The position numbers were made by a program, and so were the translations under genes. Below are positions 19,417 to 28,698 of a stretch of 64,000 nt of DNA, in pieces (the first letter of the stretch is position 1; each line of letters begins with the position of its first letter). The notes below the pieces were generated by a model, which made no database searches, was not told the origin of the DNA, and saw only the letters and a program-made list of their open reading frames with translations. This DNA is from Candidatus Merdivicinus intestinigallinarum (lineage in GTDB: Bacteria; Bacillota; Clostridia; Oscillospirales; Ruminococcaceae), in contig DVOW01000012.1 in the NCBI GenBank assembly GCA_018713335.1, forward strand, positions 26,918-90,917. The letters are read 5' to 3'.

Positions 19417-20757
19417 ATGCCGACAAAAATTGGAATGGTGTCCCTGGGGTGCCCCAAAAACCAGGTGGACGCTGAAATGATGTTATACACCCTGCGGGAC
19501 GCGGGTTTTGAGCTGTCCCAGGACCCGGCCTTGGCGGACGCGGTCATTATCAATACCTGCGGCTTTATCGAAAGCGCCAAGCAGGAGGCCATCGAGGAAA
19601 CTATGGAGTATATCGCCCTGAAAAAAGAGGGGCGGATCAAAAAGATCATCCTCACCGGCTGTTTGGCGGAACGTTACCGGGATGAGATCCGGGAGGAAAT
19701 GCCGGAAGTGGACGCCGTGGTGGGGATCGGCTCCAACAAGGACATCGTTTCCATTGTAAGGGAAGTTTTCGAGGACCGGATCTGCTGCCGTTACGGGGAA
19801 AAATGCGACCTGCCCCTGGAAGGCGGCCGCATCCTGTCCACCCTGCCTTTCTATGCTTACCTGAAAATCGCCGAGGGCTGCGACAACCGCTGTTCTTACT
19901 GCGCAATCCCCAATATCCGGGGACCGTTCCGCAGCCGCCCCATGGAGGGCCTGCTGGAAGAAGCGAAAGGCCTGGCGGAAAAGGGCGTGAAAGAGCTGGT
20001 TGTGGTGGCCCAGGATCCCACCAAATACGGCAAAGACCTTTACGGCGAGTATAAAATCGCCGAATTACTCCAGGAATTGGCGAAAATTGATGGGTTCCGC
20101 TGGATCCGCCTCCTTTACGCCTACCCGGAGAAAATCACCGAGGAACTGCTGGACGTTATGGCCAAGGAACCGAAAATCGCCAAATACCTGGACCTGCCCA
20201 TCCAGCACTGCAATCAGGACGTCTTGCGGGCCATGCGCCGCCCCGGGAACCGGGAGCAGCTGGAAACGCTGATCGCCCATATCCGGGAAAAAATCCCGGG
20301 GGTCACCCTGCGCACCACCTTAATCGCCGGGTTCCCCGGGGAAACCGAGGAACAGTTCGCGGAGCTTTGTGAATTTGTCAAGTCCGTTCGGTTCGACCGG
20401 CTGGGTTGCTTTGCCTATTCCCAGGAGGAGGGGACTCCCGCCGGGGAAATGGAAAACCAGATCGACGAGGGAACCAAGGCCGAGCGGGCCCGGATCGTCA
20501 CGGAAGAACAGATGAACATCATGGCGGAGAAGAACGAGGGAATGATCGGCAAAGAGTTCCTCTGCGTGGTGGAGGGCTACGACCGCTGGGGCGAGTGTTT
20601 CTTCGGCCGCAGCGAGGCCGACGCCCCGGATATTGACGGGAAGGTGTTCTTTACCTCGGAAAACAAGCTGGCAGTGGGCCAGTTTGTCCGGGTGAAGATC
20701 GAGGACACCATGGATCTGGACCTGATGGGGGTAGTAATCGATGAACACGCCGAATAA
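19417..20757 (+). CDS. rimO: Ribosomal protein S12 methylthiotransferase RimO
   Basis: 446 residues. The N-terminal MTTase domain has its three cluster cysteines in VSLGCPKNQVD, INTCGFIESAK and LTGCLAERY. The radical-SAM motif is EGCDNRCSYCAIPNIRG (CxxxCxxC), and the C-terminus is a TRAM-like domain. The IESAKQEA sequence and the CPKN motif distinguish RimO from its paralogue MiaB, which is also in this window. It modifies Asp of ribosomal protein S12. It overlaps pgsA by 17 bp. Confidence 0.95.
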   Translation: MPTKIGMVSLGCPKNQVDAEMMLYTLRDAGFELSQDPALADAVIINTCGFIESAKQEAIEETMEYIALKKEGRIKKIILTGCLAERYRDEIREEMPEVDAVVGIGSNKDIVSIVREVFEDRICCRYGEKCDLPLEGGRILSTLPFYAYLKIAEGCDNRCSYCAIPNIRGPFRSRPMEGLLEEAKGLAEKGVKELVVVAQDPTKYGKDLYGEYKIAELLQELAKIDGFRWIRLLYAYPEKITEELLDVMAKEPKIAKYLDLPIQHCNQDVLRAMRRPGNREQLETLIAHIREKIPGVTLRTTLIAGFPGETEEQFAELCEFVKSVRFDRLGCFAYSQEEGTPAGEMENQIDEGTKAERARIVTEEQMNIMAEKNEGMIGKEFLCVVEGYDRWGECFFGRSEADAPDIDGKVFFTSENKLAVGQFVRVKIEDTMDLDLMGVVIDEHAE

Positions 20758-21307
20758 ACTGACAGTGCTCCGGATGATCTTGGTCCCCTTTTTCCTGCTG
20801 TTCCTGCTGGTGGAAAGCATCCCTTTCCACGGTTTGTGGGCCCTTCTGGTCTTCGCGGCGGCGTCTATCACCGACGCCATGGACGGCCATATCGCCCGGA
20901 GCCGGAATTTGGTGACGGATTTCGGGAAGTTTTTGGACCCGGTGGCGGATAAGGTGCTGACCTTTTCGGCCCTCATCGCCTTTATCGAACTGGGCTGCGC
21001 TTCTTCGGTCGCGGTGGTCATTATGATGGCCCGGGAATTTTTGGTTTCCTCCCTGCGGATGGTGGCCGCCGGAAACGGCACGGTCATCGCTGCCGGGAAG
21101 CTGGGGAAACTGAAAACCGCCGTCACCATGGTGTCCATTGTGGCGGTGCTGCTCCTGCTTGCTTTAATGGATTTCGGCGCTTTGGGCGCGTCCTTCCCGG
21201 TGGGGCTCATCAGCAACATCCTGGTATGGGTCTCCGCCGCCATTACAGTGGTTTCCGGCGCGGAATACCTGTGGGTCAACCGGGCCCAGTTTACGGCCAG
21301 CAAATAA
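20741..21307 (+). CDS. pgsA: CDP-diacylglycerol-glycerol-3-phosphate 3-phosphatidyltransferase
   Basis: 188 residues with several transmembrane helices. The CDP-alcohol phosphotransferase motif DAMDGHIARSRNLVTDFGK followed by FLDPVADK matches D-x2-DG-x2-AR-x8-G-x3-D-x3-D exactly. It makes phosphatidylglycerol phosphate at the membrane. The N-terminus NTPNKLTVLRMILVP is typical. The start lies within rimO, so translation is probably coupled. Confidence 0.95.
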   Translation: MNTPNKLTVLRMILVPFFLLFLLVESIPFHGLWALLVFAAASITDAMDGHIARSRNLVTDFGKFLDPVADKVLTFSALIAFIELGCASSVAVVIMMAREFLVSSLRMVAAGNGTVIAAGKLGKLKTAVTMVSIVAVLLLLALMDFGALGASFPVGLISNILVWVSAAITVVSGAEYLWVNRAQFTASK

Positions 21308-21329
21308 TTTTCGGAAATTAGGTGACTAT

Positions 21330-22019
21330 ATGCTCAACAGACTGCGGGCGGACATCCGGGCCGTCAAGGAACGGGACCCGGCGGCGCGGAATTCCGCGGA
21401 AATTTTGCTTTTATACTCCGGTCTTCACGCCGTCATGCTCCACCGCCCGGCCTATTTTTTATACCGGCACAGGCTTTATTTCCTGGCCCGGCTGATCTCC
21501 CAGACCGCCCGGTTTTTGACCGGCATTGAAATCCATCCCGGGGCCAAAATCGGGACCGGGGTGTTTTTGGACCACGGCAGCGGCATCGTCATCGGCGAAA
21601 CCGCCGAGGTGGGGGACGGCTGCACCCTTTACCAGGGGGTAACCTTGGGGGGAACCGGCAAGGACCACGGTAAGCGGCATCCCACTTTGGGCCAAAATGT
21701 CTTAGTGGGCAGCGGCGCGAAAATTTTAGGCCCCTTTACCGTAGGGGACAACGCGAAAATCGCCGCCGGGGCCGTTGTGTTGGAGCCTATCCCGCCGGAT
21801 TCCACGGCTGTGGGCGTGCCCGCCCATGTGGTGCGCCGCAATGGCCAGCGGACCTGCAAGCCCATGGACCAGGTCCACATCCCCGACCCGGTTTCCCAGG
21901 AGTTCTGCAAGATTTTAGTGCGGCTGGAACGGGCGGAAAAAATGATTGCGGAGCAGCAGAAGGAACTGGAGCTGCTGCGCGGTCAGTTAGGAGGAAACGA
22001 CCAGAATGAAACTGTATAA
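21330..22019 (+). CDS. cysE: Serine O-acetyltransferase
   Basis: 229 residues. An N-terminal helical region is followed by a left-handed beta-helix of hexapeptide repeats (HPGAKIGTGVFLDHGSGIVI, then GETAEVGDGCTLYQGV). The signature GGTGKDHGKRHPTLGQNV lies at the active site. It acetylates L-serine for cysteine synthesis. The last 14 bp overlap cysS, linking cysteine supply to cysteinyl-tRNA formation, as in many firmicutes. Confidence 0.95.
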   Translation: MLNRLRADIRAVKERDPAARNSAEILLLYSGLHAVMLHRPAYFLYRHRLYFLARLISQTARFLTGIEIHPGAKIGTGVFLDHGSGIVIGETAEVGDGCTLYQGVTLGGTGKDHGKRHPTLGQNVLVGSGAKILGPFTVGDNAKIAAGAVVLEPIPPDSTAVGVPAHVVRRNGQRTCKPMDQVHIPDPVSQEFCKILVRLERAEKMIAEQQKELELLRGQLGGNDQNETV

Positions 22020-23427
22020 TACCCTTACCCACGAACGGGAGGAGTTTATTCCCCATGAACCCGGGAAGGTCAGCATGTACACCTGCGGCCCCACCGTTTA
22101 CCACTTTGCCCACATCGGCAACCTGCGCAGCTATATCATGGAGGACGTGCTGGAAAAATACCTGGATTATACGGGATTAAAAGTCACCCGGGTCATGAAC
22201 ATCACCGACGTGGGCCATCTGTCCAGCGACGCCGACACCGGCGAGGACAAAATGTTGAAGGGCGCCAAGCGGGAGCATAAAACCGTCATGGAAATCGCCC
22301 AGTATTACACCGACGCCTTTTTCGCCGACTGCGAAAAGCTGAACATCAAAAAGCCGGAAATCGTCCAGCCCGCCACCGGCTGCATCCCGGAGTTTATCGC
22401 CCTGGTGCAGACCCTGCTGGACAAGGGCTACGCCTATGAAGCCGGCGGCAACGTGTATTTCGACACATCTAAGCTGGAAAAATATTATGTGTTCCATGAC
22501 CACGACGTGGAGGACCTGGAGGAAGGCGTCCGGGAGAGCGTGGAAAAGGACCAGAACAAGCGCAATAAGGCGGACTTTGTGTTGTGGTTCACCAAATCCA
22601 AATTCGACGACCAGGAGCTGAAATGGGATTCGCCCTGGGGCGTTGGCTACCCCGGCTGGCACATCGAGTGCTCCGCTATCAGCATGAAATATCTTGGGGA
22701 ATACCTGGACCTGCACTGCGGCGGCATCGACAACGCTTTCCCCCACCACACCAATGAGATCGCCCAAAGCGAGTCGGCCATTGGCCACAAATGGTGCAAT
22801 TACTGGTTCCATGTCCACCATTTGAACACCAATTCCGGCAAAATGAGCAAATCCTCCGGGGAATTTCTGACTGTTTCCCTGCTGGAGGAAAAGGGCTATC
22901 TGCCCTTAGCGTACCGGCTGTTCTGCCTCCAGTCCCATTACCGCCGGTCCCTGGTGTTCTCCTGGGAAGGCATGGACGGGGCTATGGCGGCTTACCAGAA
23001 GCTGGTGGCCCGAATCGCGGCCTTGGATCCCGACGGCGGCCAAATGGACGAACAGGCAGCGGGATGTCTCCGCCAGTCCTTCCGGGACGCCATGGACAAC
23101 GACCTGAACACCGCCCAGGCCGTCACCTGCCTGTACGATGTGCTGAAGGCCGATACCTCCGACAAAACAAAGATCGCTTTGCTGGGCGAATTTGACCGGG
23201 TGCTGTCCTTGAACCTGCTTGCCGAGGCGGAAAAAGCGCGCAAGGCCGCGGCGGCATCGGAAAACGAGGAGCTTCCCGAGGAAGTACAGGCTTTGGTGGA
23301 GGAGCGCAAAGCCGCCCGGAAGGCCAAGGACTTCGCCAAGGCGGACGCTCTGCGGGACCAGATCGCCGCATTGGGGTATGCGGTGGAAGAAACCCGCCAG
23401 GGCACAAAAGTGACCAAAATTCAATGA
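22006..23427 (+). CDS. cysS: Cysteinyl-tRNA synthetase
   Basis: 473 residues, class I synthetase. CGPTVYHFAHIGNLRSY holds the zinc Cys and the HIGH-type motif. GWHIECSAIS and AFPHHTNEIAQSE carry the further zinc ligands. The KMSKS motif is intact in GKMSKSSGEFLTV. The C-terminal region contains LVEERKAARKAKDFAKADALR, the typical anticodon-domain helix. Starts within cysE behind TTAGGAGGAAACG. Confidence 0.97.
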   Translation: MKLYNTLTHEREEFIPHEPGKVSMYTCGPTVYHFAHIGNLRSYIMEDVLEKYLDYTGLKVTRVMNITDVGHLSSDADTGEDKMLKGAKREHKTVMEIAQYYTDAFFADCEKLNIKKPEIVQPATGCIPEFIALVQTLLDKGYAYEAGGNVYFDTSKLEKYYVFHDHDVEDLEEGVRESVEKDQNKRNKADFVLWFTKSKFDDQELKWDSPWGVGYPGWHIECSAISMKYLGEYLDLHCGGIDNAFPHHTNEIAQSESAIGHKWCNYWFHVHHLNTNSGKMSKSSGEFLTVSLLEEKGYLPLAYRLFCLQSHYRRSLVFSWEGMDGAMAAYQKLVARIAALDPDGGQMDEQAAGCLRQSFRDAMDNDLNTAQAVTCLYDVLKADTSDKTKIALLGEFDRVLSLNLLAEAEKARKAAAASENEELPEEVQALVEERKAARKAKDFAKADALRDQIAALGYAVEETRQGTKVTKIQ

Positions 23428-23445
23428 GAAAAGGGGCTGGAACCA

Positions 23446-24387
23446 ATGTTTGACAAGATCGTGACCATTTCCCTGAACCCTGCTTTAGACGTAACCATCT
23501 GGCTGACGACCATGGATTTTGCCGAGCCCAACAAAGCGGCTCGGGAGGAGGTATACGCCGGGGGAAAATCGGTGAATATCTCCCGGGTGATGACCTCCCT
23601 GGGGATGCCGGCCAAGGCCCTGGGCCTGTGCGGCAAGGAAAACGCCGGGCGTTTTTTGAAGCTGCTGGAACAGGATGGGGTCTCAAGCGACTTTGTCAGG
23701 CTGGAAGGGGCCACCCGGGAAAACCTGACCATTGTCATCCCCGACAAGCGGGTTCTGAAGATCAACCGCGCCGGATTCCCGGTATCCATCGAGGGCATGA
23801 AGCAGCTCCGGACCAGGGTTGAGGACGAGATCCGGGAGGACGGCAAAGTCCTGCTGATCTTCGCCGGAAGCCTTCCGGCCAACCTGACGCCGGAATCCTA
23901 TAAGGCATTTTTGCTGTCCTTCCGGCGGGAAGGGGTCTATTTCGCCTTGGACAATTCCTTTTTCCATTTAAGCGATATGGCGGAGATCCGCCCCTTCCTG
24001 ATCAAGCCCAATCTTTTGGAATTCCGGCAGATGAGTGGTTCCGACCTGCGGACAGAGCAGTCCATCATCAAGCTGGCCCGTTCCCTGACCCCTCATGTGG
24101 ACCATGTGCTGGTGAGTTTGGGGGCGAAAGGGATGATCTACACCGGCCAGGACAGCGGATGCCGGATCTATTCGCCCCAGGTGCCGGTGCGCTCCACTGT
24201 GGGGGCGGGGGATACCAGCCTTGCCGCTTTCCTCTGCGCCCTCCAGCGGGGGATGGCCCCCTGCGACGCCGCCGTTTACGGCGCGGCGGCCGGGACCGCC
24301 TCGGTGATGCTGGACGGCACCGGCATTGTGACCAGGGAAATGATTGACAGCATCCTGCCTCAGATGACTTCCAAAGGGATCCGATAG
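23446..24387 (+). CDS. PfkB-family sugar kinase, 1-phosphofructokinase type
   Basis: 313 residues. The N-terminus TISLNPALDVTIWL and the AGGKSVNISRVMTSLG block are typical of the 1-phosphofructokinase/tagatose-6-phosphate kinase branch. The C-terminal catalytic motif is VGAGDTSLAAFLCALQRG, with the base Asp. No PTS gene adjoins it, so the physiological substrate (fructose 1-phosphate or tagatose 6-phosphate) cannot be fixed from context. The ATG lies behind AAAAGGGG. Confidence 0.87.
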   Translation: MFDKIVTISLNPALDVTIWLTTMDFAEPNKAAREEVYAGGKSVNISRVMTSLGMPAKALGLCGKENAGRFLKLLEQDGVSSDFVRLEGATRENLTIVIPDKRVLKINRAGFPVSIEGMKQLRTRVEDEIREDGKVLLIFAGSLPANLTPESYKAFLLSFRREGVYFALDNSFFHLSDMAEIRPFLIKPNLLEFRQMSGSDLRTEQSIIKLARSLTPHVDHVLVSLGAKGMIYTGQDSGCRIYSPQVPVRSTVGAGDTSLAAFLCALQRGMAPCDAAVYGAAAGTASVMLDGTGIVTREMIDSILPQMTSKGIR

Positions 24388-24396
24388 GGGGCTGCC

Positions 24397-25350
24397 ATGA
24401 AAAAGTTTCTTTGTGCAGTTTTGGCGGCGGCGATCGCTGCCGGGACCATGGCGATTCCGGTGAGCGCCGCCTGGGAGCAGGACGCTTCCGGGGTGTGGCG
24501 CTATGAACAGTCGGACGGCTCCCTTTCCACCGGCTGGCAGAAAATCGGGGATTGCTGGTACTTTTTCAGTTCTCAGGGGGAAATGCGCACCGGCTGGCAG
24601 TACCTGGGGCAGAATTGGTATTACTTCCATCCCTCCGGTGCCATGGCCACCGGTTGGGTGCAGACCGGCGGGAAATGGTACTTTTTTGACGCCGACGGGA
24701 AAATGCGCACTGGTTTCGTCCACGACGGGAACTGCTGGTATTACCTGGATGGAAACGGGGCTTGGACGGAAGATGACCCGGAGAGCCACACGGCTGTGAC
24801 CAAAACCGGAAAAACCGCCTCCTTAAAAAACGGGATGTTTTATGTGGACGGCATCCTGATTGCCAATAAATCCTACCCCTTACCGGCGGGATATGCCCCG
24901 GGGGGACTGACCAGCGAAACCCAGCAGGCCTTTTCGGAACTGCATAACGCCATGGCCGCAGAAGGGCTGTCTTTATGGGTCGCCTCCGGGTACCGGTCCT
25001 ATGATTATCAGGCGGGGCTTTACCGGAAGTATGTGAACCGGGACGGCAAAGCCGCCGCAGACCGGTATTCCGCCCGGGCCGGGTATTCCGAGCACCAGAC
25101 GGGCCTGGCTTTTGACGTAAACCAGGTGGATGATTCCTTCGCGAATACGCCCCAGGCCAAATGGCTGGCGGAGCACGCCTGGGAATACGGGTTTATTATC
25201 CGATACCCCAAGGGGAAAGAAGGTGTCACAGGCTATCAGTACGAGCCCTGGCACCTGCGTTACCTGGGGAAGGAAACGGCAAAGGCGGTGCAGGACAGCG
25301 GCCTCTGCCTGGAAGAATACCTTGGGATCGACTCGGTTTATTCCAGATAA
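24397..25350 (+). CDS. Secreted D-alanyl-D-alanine carboxypeptidase (VanY/M15) with cell-wall-binding repeats
   Basis: 317 residues. A signal peptide (MKKFLCAVLAAAIAAGTMA) is followed by about four choline-binding-type repeats at residues 28-125, each with a STGWQ or ATGWV turn and a WYYF or WYFF core. The M15 peptidase domain follows (about 160-310) with ASGYRSYDYQ, the zinc motif SEHQTGLAFDV and the second zinc-ligand block EPWHLRYLG. It should trim D-Ala from cell-wall peptides outside the cell. A terminator follows. Confidence 0.9.
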   Translation: MKKFLCAVLAAAIAAGTMAIPVSAAWEQDASGVWRYEQSDGSLSTGWQKIGDCWYFFSSQGEMRTGWQYLGQNWYYFHPSGAMATGWVQTGGKWYFFDADGKMRTGFVHDGNCWYYLDGNGAWTEDDPESHTAVTKTGKTASLKNGMFYVDGILIANKSYPLPAGYAPGGLTSETQQAFSELHNAMAAEGLSLWVASGYRSYDYQAGLYRKYVNRDGKAAADRYSARAGYSEHQTGLAFDVNQVDDSFANTPQAKWLAEHAWEYGFIIRYPKGKEGVTGYQYEPWHLRYLGKETAKAVQDSGLCLEEYLGIDSVYSR

Positions 25351-25405
25351 ACACGGCTGGTAGTCATCCGCCGCCAGAATAAAAAGTTCATTCGTTATGC
25401 GAAAA

Positions 25406-25447
25406 GCAGACAGTAGATCCAACAGGACTTACTGTCTGCCTTTTATT
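25406..25447 (+). terminator. Terminator after the VanY-type gene
   Basis: GCAGACAGTA (25406-25415) pairs perfectly with TACTGTCTGC (25430-25439) and is followed by CTTTTATTTTATT. Confidence 0.9.
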
Positions 25448-25846
25448 TTATTGCTGTTCTTTGGCCATGCAATAAGCCCCAAGTATATACAAAGTCAAAA
25501 TAAATTAACTGTAAAACATGAAAATCGGATAAAAAATATTTTTCTGGAACCAAAAACATAAAATCTTATCTAGTTTTTGATTCTGATTTTGATTCTGATA
25601 TAGATGTTGTTACAAAAACATAGGAATAGATCCTTGGTTTTTGAGTATCAATTTCCAAAACTGTGCTTTGATTTCATCCCACAATAATTATCATATTATT
25701 TTTGTGTGATAAGCACTTAAAATACTTGATTTTTTATGTTTTTTGGTATAATATAAGGGTGTTCATTTTGCTTCTTGTTCAATTGCTGAAAAATTATGTC
25801 ATGGAAAAACAAGGATTTGTGCACAGCGTTTGATGTGAAGCGATGA
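25448..25846. other. AT-rich intergenic segment with an extended -10 promoter
   Basis: About 400 bp of strikingly AT-rich, non-coding DNA in an otherwise GC-rich region. It contains a short direct repeat around TTTTGATTCTGA (about 25575-25605). It also has an extended -10 promoter TGG-TATAAT (25747-25752) that probably serves the GH38 gene; a -35 candidate TTGATT is only 15 bp away. No open frame of note. Confidence 0.6.
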
Positions 25847-25960
25847 TACTATAACATTGACGGCATTGTTGAGAACGGCGCTCCAGCCGTTCCAGTGGAC
25901 CGGGACTGCGATGTCTTGGTCCTTTCAGAAAAAATGGAGTTTGAGGGGGTATTGTCATGA
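25847..25960 (+). pseudogene. Coding-like remnant overlapping the GH38 start
   Basis: After a TGA at 25844 the frame stays open for 37 codons and ends in a TGA that overlaps the GH38 ATG (ATGA). It reads YYNIDGIVENGAPAVPV and then DRDCDVLVLSEKMEFEGVLS. Composition is that of normal coding DNA, unlike the AT-rich sequence just before it, and no start codon with a ribosome binding site precedes it. It looks like the 3' end of a gene truncated at the AT-rich junction. I do not recognise the parent gene. Confidence 0.4.
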
Positions 25961-28458
25961 AAACGATCTATTTGGTGCCGCACAGTCATTATGACGCAGA
26001 AGTTTTTTTGACCCGGGAAGAATATCTTCAATGGGGCTTCTCAAATCTTTTAGAGGCGTTGAAACTTCTGGAAACGGAGCCTGATTTCCGATTTACGCTG
26101 GATCAGGTGTGCTACATCGAACCGTTTATGGAGAGGTATCCGGAATGCAGGGAAAGCGTTTTGCGGTTTATCCGGGAAAAAAGGCTTTATATTGCAGGCG
26201 GTATGTATGCAATGGCGGATATGAATATGCCTTCCGGCGAATCCCTGGCCAGACAGTACCTGAGGAGCGTTGCGTACTGCCGGGATACATTGGGCGTGGA
26301 TATCAGCTTAGGCTGGACGCTGGACAGCTTTGGTTATTCCCCTCAAACGCCCCAGATCATGAGCCGCTGCGGTTTCCGGTATCATGCCTTTGCCCGTGGC
26401 GCCGGGCCCCATACTGCGGATTTTATCTGGGTGGCCCCGGACGGCAGCGAAACGCTGTGCCATCATATGAAATTGGGGTATGGCGGGATTGGGATGGGCG
26501 AGACCCAAGAAGAATTTGACCAGAGGGTCCTGCGCCATGCAAAGATACTATCCAAATATTCGGCGACAGATGCGTTGATGATGACGGAAGGCGGCGATCT
26601 GTCCGCGCCGGATCCCATTATCATTTCCCGGGTGAAAGGATTCAACAGTACCCATACGGACGTACAGATCCGTATTGCCACGGCCATTGAATATTTTGAG
26701 GAGCTGGAAAAGGCCCGTCCAAAACTGGAGCGTATCCATGAGGATTTGAACCCAATATTCCAGGGATGCTACACTTCCAGGATCGAGGTAAAGAAGGGGA
26801 ACCGCCGTCTGGAAGGCAAGCTGACTTCTGCGGAGGCGCTGGCGGCTTCCTCCGGCTATCCGCTTTCTCCAGATATGAAAACCGCGTGGGACAACGTATT
26901 GTTCAACCAGTTCCATGACGACATCTGCGGCTGCCATGTTGATAAAGTGTTCCAGCTGATCATGCGGCGTTACACCCAGAGCGAGGAAATTGCAGAAAAC
27001 CTGAGCCAGCTGGCCGGCGAACGCTTGGCCGCATCCGCTGATACCTCCGGGGACGGGATACCGGTACTGGTATTCAATCCTCTTGGATGGGAGAGGAAAG
27101 AGGTCGTTTCCGTACAAGTAGGGGTCATGGAAAAGGGCGCGGAGGACCTCATGGTTGTGGACAGCCAGGGGCATGAAGTTCCCTGTTATTTATCTGATCC
27201 AAAGAGGTACGCAATTGGGGGACTGCGGGAAGCGGAAGTCCATTTTGTGGCCGATCTTCCTTCCATGGGATATGAAGTATATTATGTCCGAACGCTCCAA
27301 CACCGCCGTCCGGCTGTGGAACAGGACAACGAAGCGATGGATTTCGTGGAGTTGAACACGGCTGTTTTGGACAATGGGCGCGTGCGGCTGGACATCGACT
27401 ATTTTACCGGCGTAATCCGGAGCATGAAACTGGCGTCCGGTAAAGAACTGATCGATCCCGAACATCCGTGGGGCTCCATGATCGTAAAAGAGCCGGACGC
27501 AGGCGATTTTTGGGAATTGAACGCGCCGTTGAAAGGCGGGATCTCCACTCCCAATGAACGGAGCCGGCCGATTTTGCAGGTGCCGGGGGCGGAATATTCC
27601 AAAGACGCCGGCGGGATCTGCGGGGTACATCAGGATGATGTGCGATGGGTGTTCACAGTACAGCGGAAATTTGGGAAAAACGCGTACCGTTCTACGATCA
27701 CCATGTACCGTGATATGGAACGGATCGATGTAGACGGCGAAATCATCAACCAGGAAGAGGATGTCCGCTACTGCGCGGTATACCCGACCTCCATGTCGGA
27801 ACAGGTCCACTGCGTCAGAGGTATCCCGTTCGGCTATACGGAAACGCCTCAGGGCGAATATCCCGCTGTTGATTTCTTTGACGCAAGCGACGGCGCTAAA
27901 GGATTGACGATCTATAACACCGGCCATGCGGGGAATTGTATGCTGGACGGCGTGATGAGCCTGTCATTGCTTCGGGCCGTTTCTTATAAACACTACAGCG
28001 GAGGCGGGTTCAGCGAGGATACCGACGCTTCCGGAGGATTTGAAAAAGGCAGGACCATGAAGTTCCAGTATGCCTTTTATCCGCATGACGGAGCGTGCGA
28101 TACCAGCAAAGCACTGCGGCAGGGAAGGGAATTGAATGTCAAACCCATGGTCTATAAATGTGACCATCACAAAGGAACACTCCCACAGCGCTGCTCTTTC
28201 CTCCGGGTCCGCTGCCCGGATGTCCTGGTCAGCTGCTTTAAACCAGATTCGGAAGGCTGGATCCTGCGGCTGTATGAAGGCGGCGGGCAGGATCACGAGG
28301 ATGTAACGGTCCAATTGGGGTTGGACGTTCTGAAAGCTGAGGAAGTGAATTTGGTGGAACAGGCCATTCCCGCGGGGCAGATCCCGGTGGAGAACAACAG
28401 CTTCCATTTTTCGATGAAAAAGAATGAAGTAAGGACCTTCCGTATTTATCGGAAATAA
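25957..28458 (+). CDS. Glycoside hydrolase family 38 alpha-mannosidase
   Basis: 833 residues without a signal peptide, so probably cytoplasmic. The zinc motif is VPHSHYDAE (residues 7-15). The nucleophile region is GWTLDSFGYSPQTPQIM with the Asp near residue 122. The middle domain has AWDNVLFNQFHDDICGCHV, and a long beta-sandwich C-terminus follows, as in GH38. The likely role is trimming alpha-mannosides imported from host or plant glycans. Codon use is visibly less GC-rich than in neighbouring genes and the gene is bounded by AT-rich DNA, which suggests acquisition by transfer. The GAGGGGG site precedes the ATG. Confidence 0.9.
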   Translation: MKTIYLVPHSHYDAEVFLTREEYLQWGFSNLLEALKLLETEPDFRFTLDQVCYIEPFMERYPECRESVLRFIREKRLYIAGGMYAMADMNMPSGESLARQYLRSVAYCRDTLGVDISLGWTLDSFGYSPQTPQIMSRCGFRYHAFARGAGPHTADFIWVAPDGSETLCHHMKLGYGGIGMGETQEEFDQRVLRHAKILSKYSATDALMMTEGGDLSAPDPIIISRVKGFNSTHTDVQIRIATAIEYFEELEKARPKLERIHEDLNPIFQGCYTSRIEVKKGNRRLEGKLTSAEALAASSGYPLSPDMKTAWDNVLFNQFHDDICGCHVDKVFQLIMRRYTQSEEIAENLSQLAGERLAASADTSGDGIPVLVFNPLGWERKEVVSVQVGVMEKGAEDLMVVDSQGHEVPCYLSDPKRYAIGGLREAEVHFVADLPSMGYEVYYVRTLQHRRPAVEQDNEAMDFVELNTAVLDNGRVRLDIDYFTGVIRSMKLASGKELIDPEHPWGSMIVKEPDAGDFWELNAPLKGGISTPNERSRPILQVPGAEYSKDAGGICGVHQDDVRWVFTVQRKFGKNAYRSTITMYRDMERIDVDGEIINQEEDVRYCAVYPTSMSEQVHCVRGIPFGYTETPQGEYPAVDFFDASDGAKGLTIYNTGHAGNCMLDGVMSLSLLRAVSYKHYSGGGFSEDTDASGGFEKGRTMKFQYAFYPHDGACDTSKALRQGRELNVKPMVYKCDHHKGTLPQRCSFLRVRCPDVLVSCFKPDSEGWILRLYEGGGQDHEDVTVQLGLDVLKAEEVNLVEQAIPAGQIPVENNSFHFSMKKNEVRTFRIYRK

Positions 28459-28516
28459 CAACAAAGGCGGCCAAAGCTGTGATGCCTCAAAAAACAGAAT
28501 AGCGCAGAGCTCCACC

Positions 28517-28552
28517 AAAAAAGCGGATATGATAAATATCCGCTTTTTTTAT
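28517..28552 (+). terminator. Terminator after the GH38 gene
   Basis: GCGGATAT (28523-28530) pairs with ATATCCGC (28536-28543), flanked by an A run and a T run (TTTTTTTATT). Confidence 0.9.
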
Positions 28553-28626
28553 TCCATACAGCAAAGACTGATTTTGTACATTTGATCGAAGAAACTTGGG
28601 AATTCTAAAAAATCTAACGGGAACTC

Positions 28627-28655
28627 TTGCCTTTCCTGCCGAAGCATGGTAAAAT
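28627..28655 (+). promoter_or_regulatory. miaB promoter
   Basis: TTGCCT (28627-28632), 17-bp spacer, TAAAAT (28650-28655) with an upstream TGG. An in-frame ATG at 28627 falls inside this promoter, which rules it out as the miaB start. Confidence 0.7.
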
Positions 28656-28698
28656 AAAACATGTATCTGAAAATTTCGTGTTAGGCGGAGGTGCCGAT

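Noticed and set aside
28627..28698. ATG start of miaB at 28627
   Set aside because: It coincides with the -35 element of a good promoter and lacks a ribosome binding site; TTG 28699 has both position and site.
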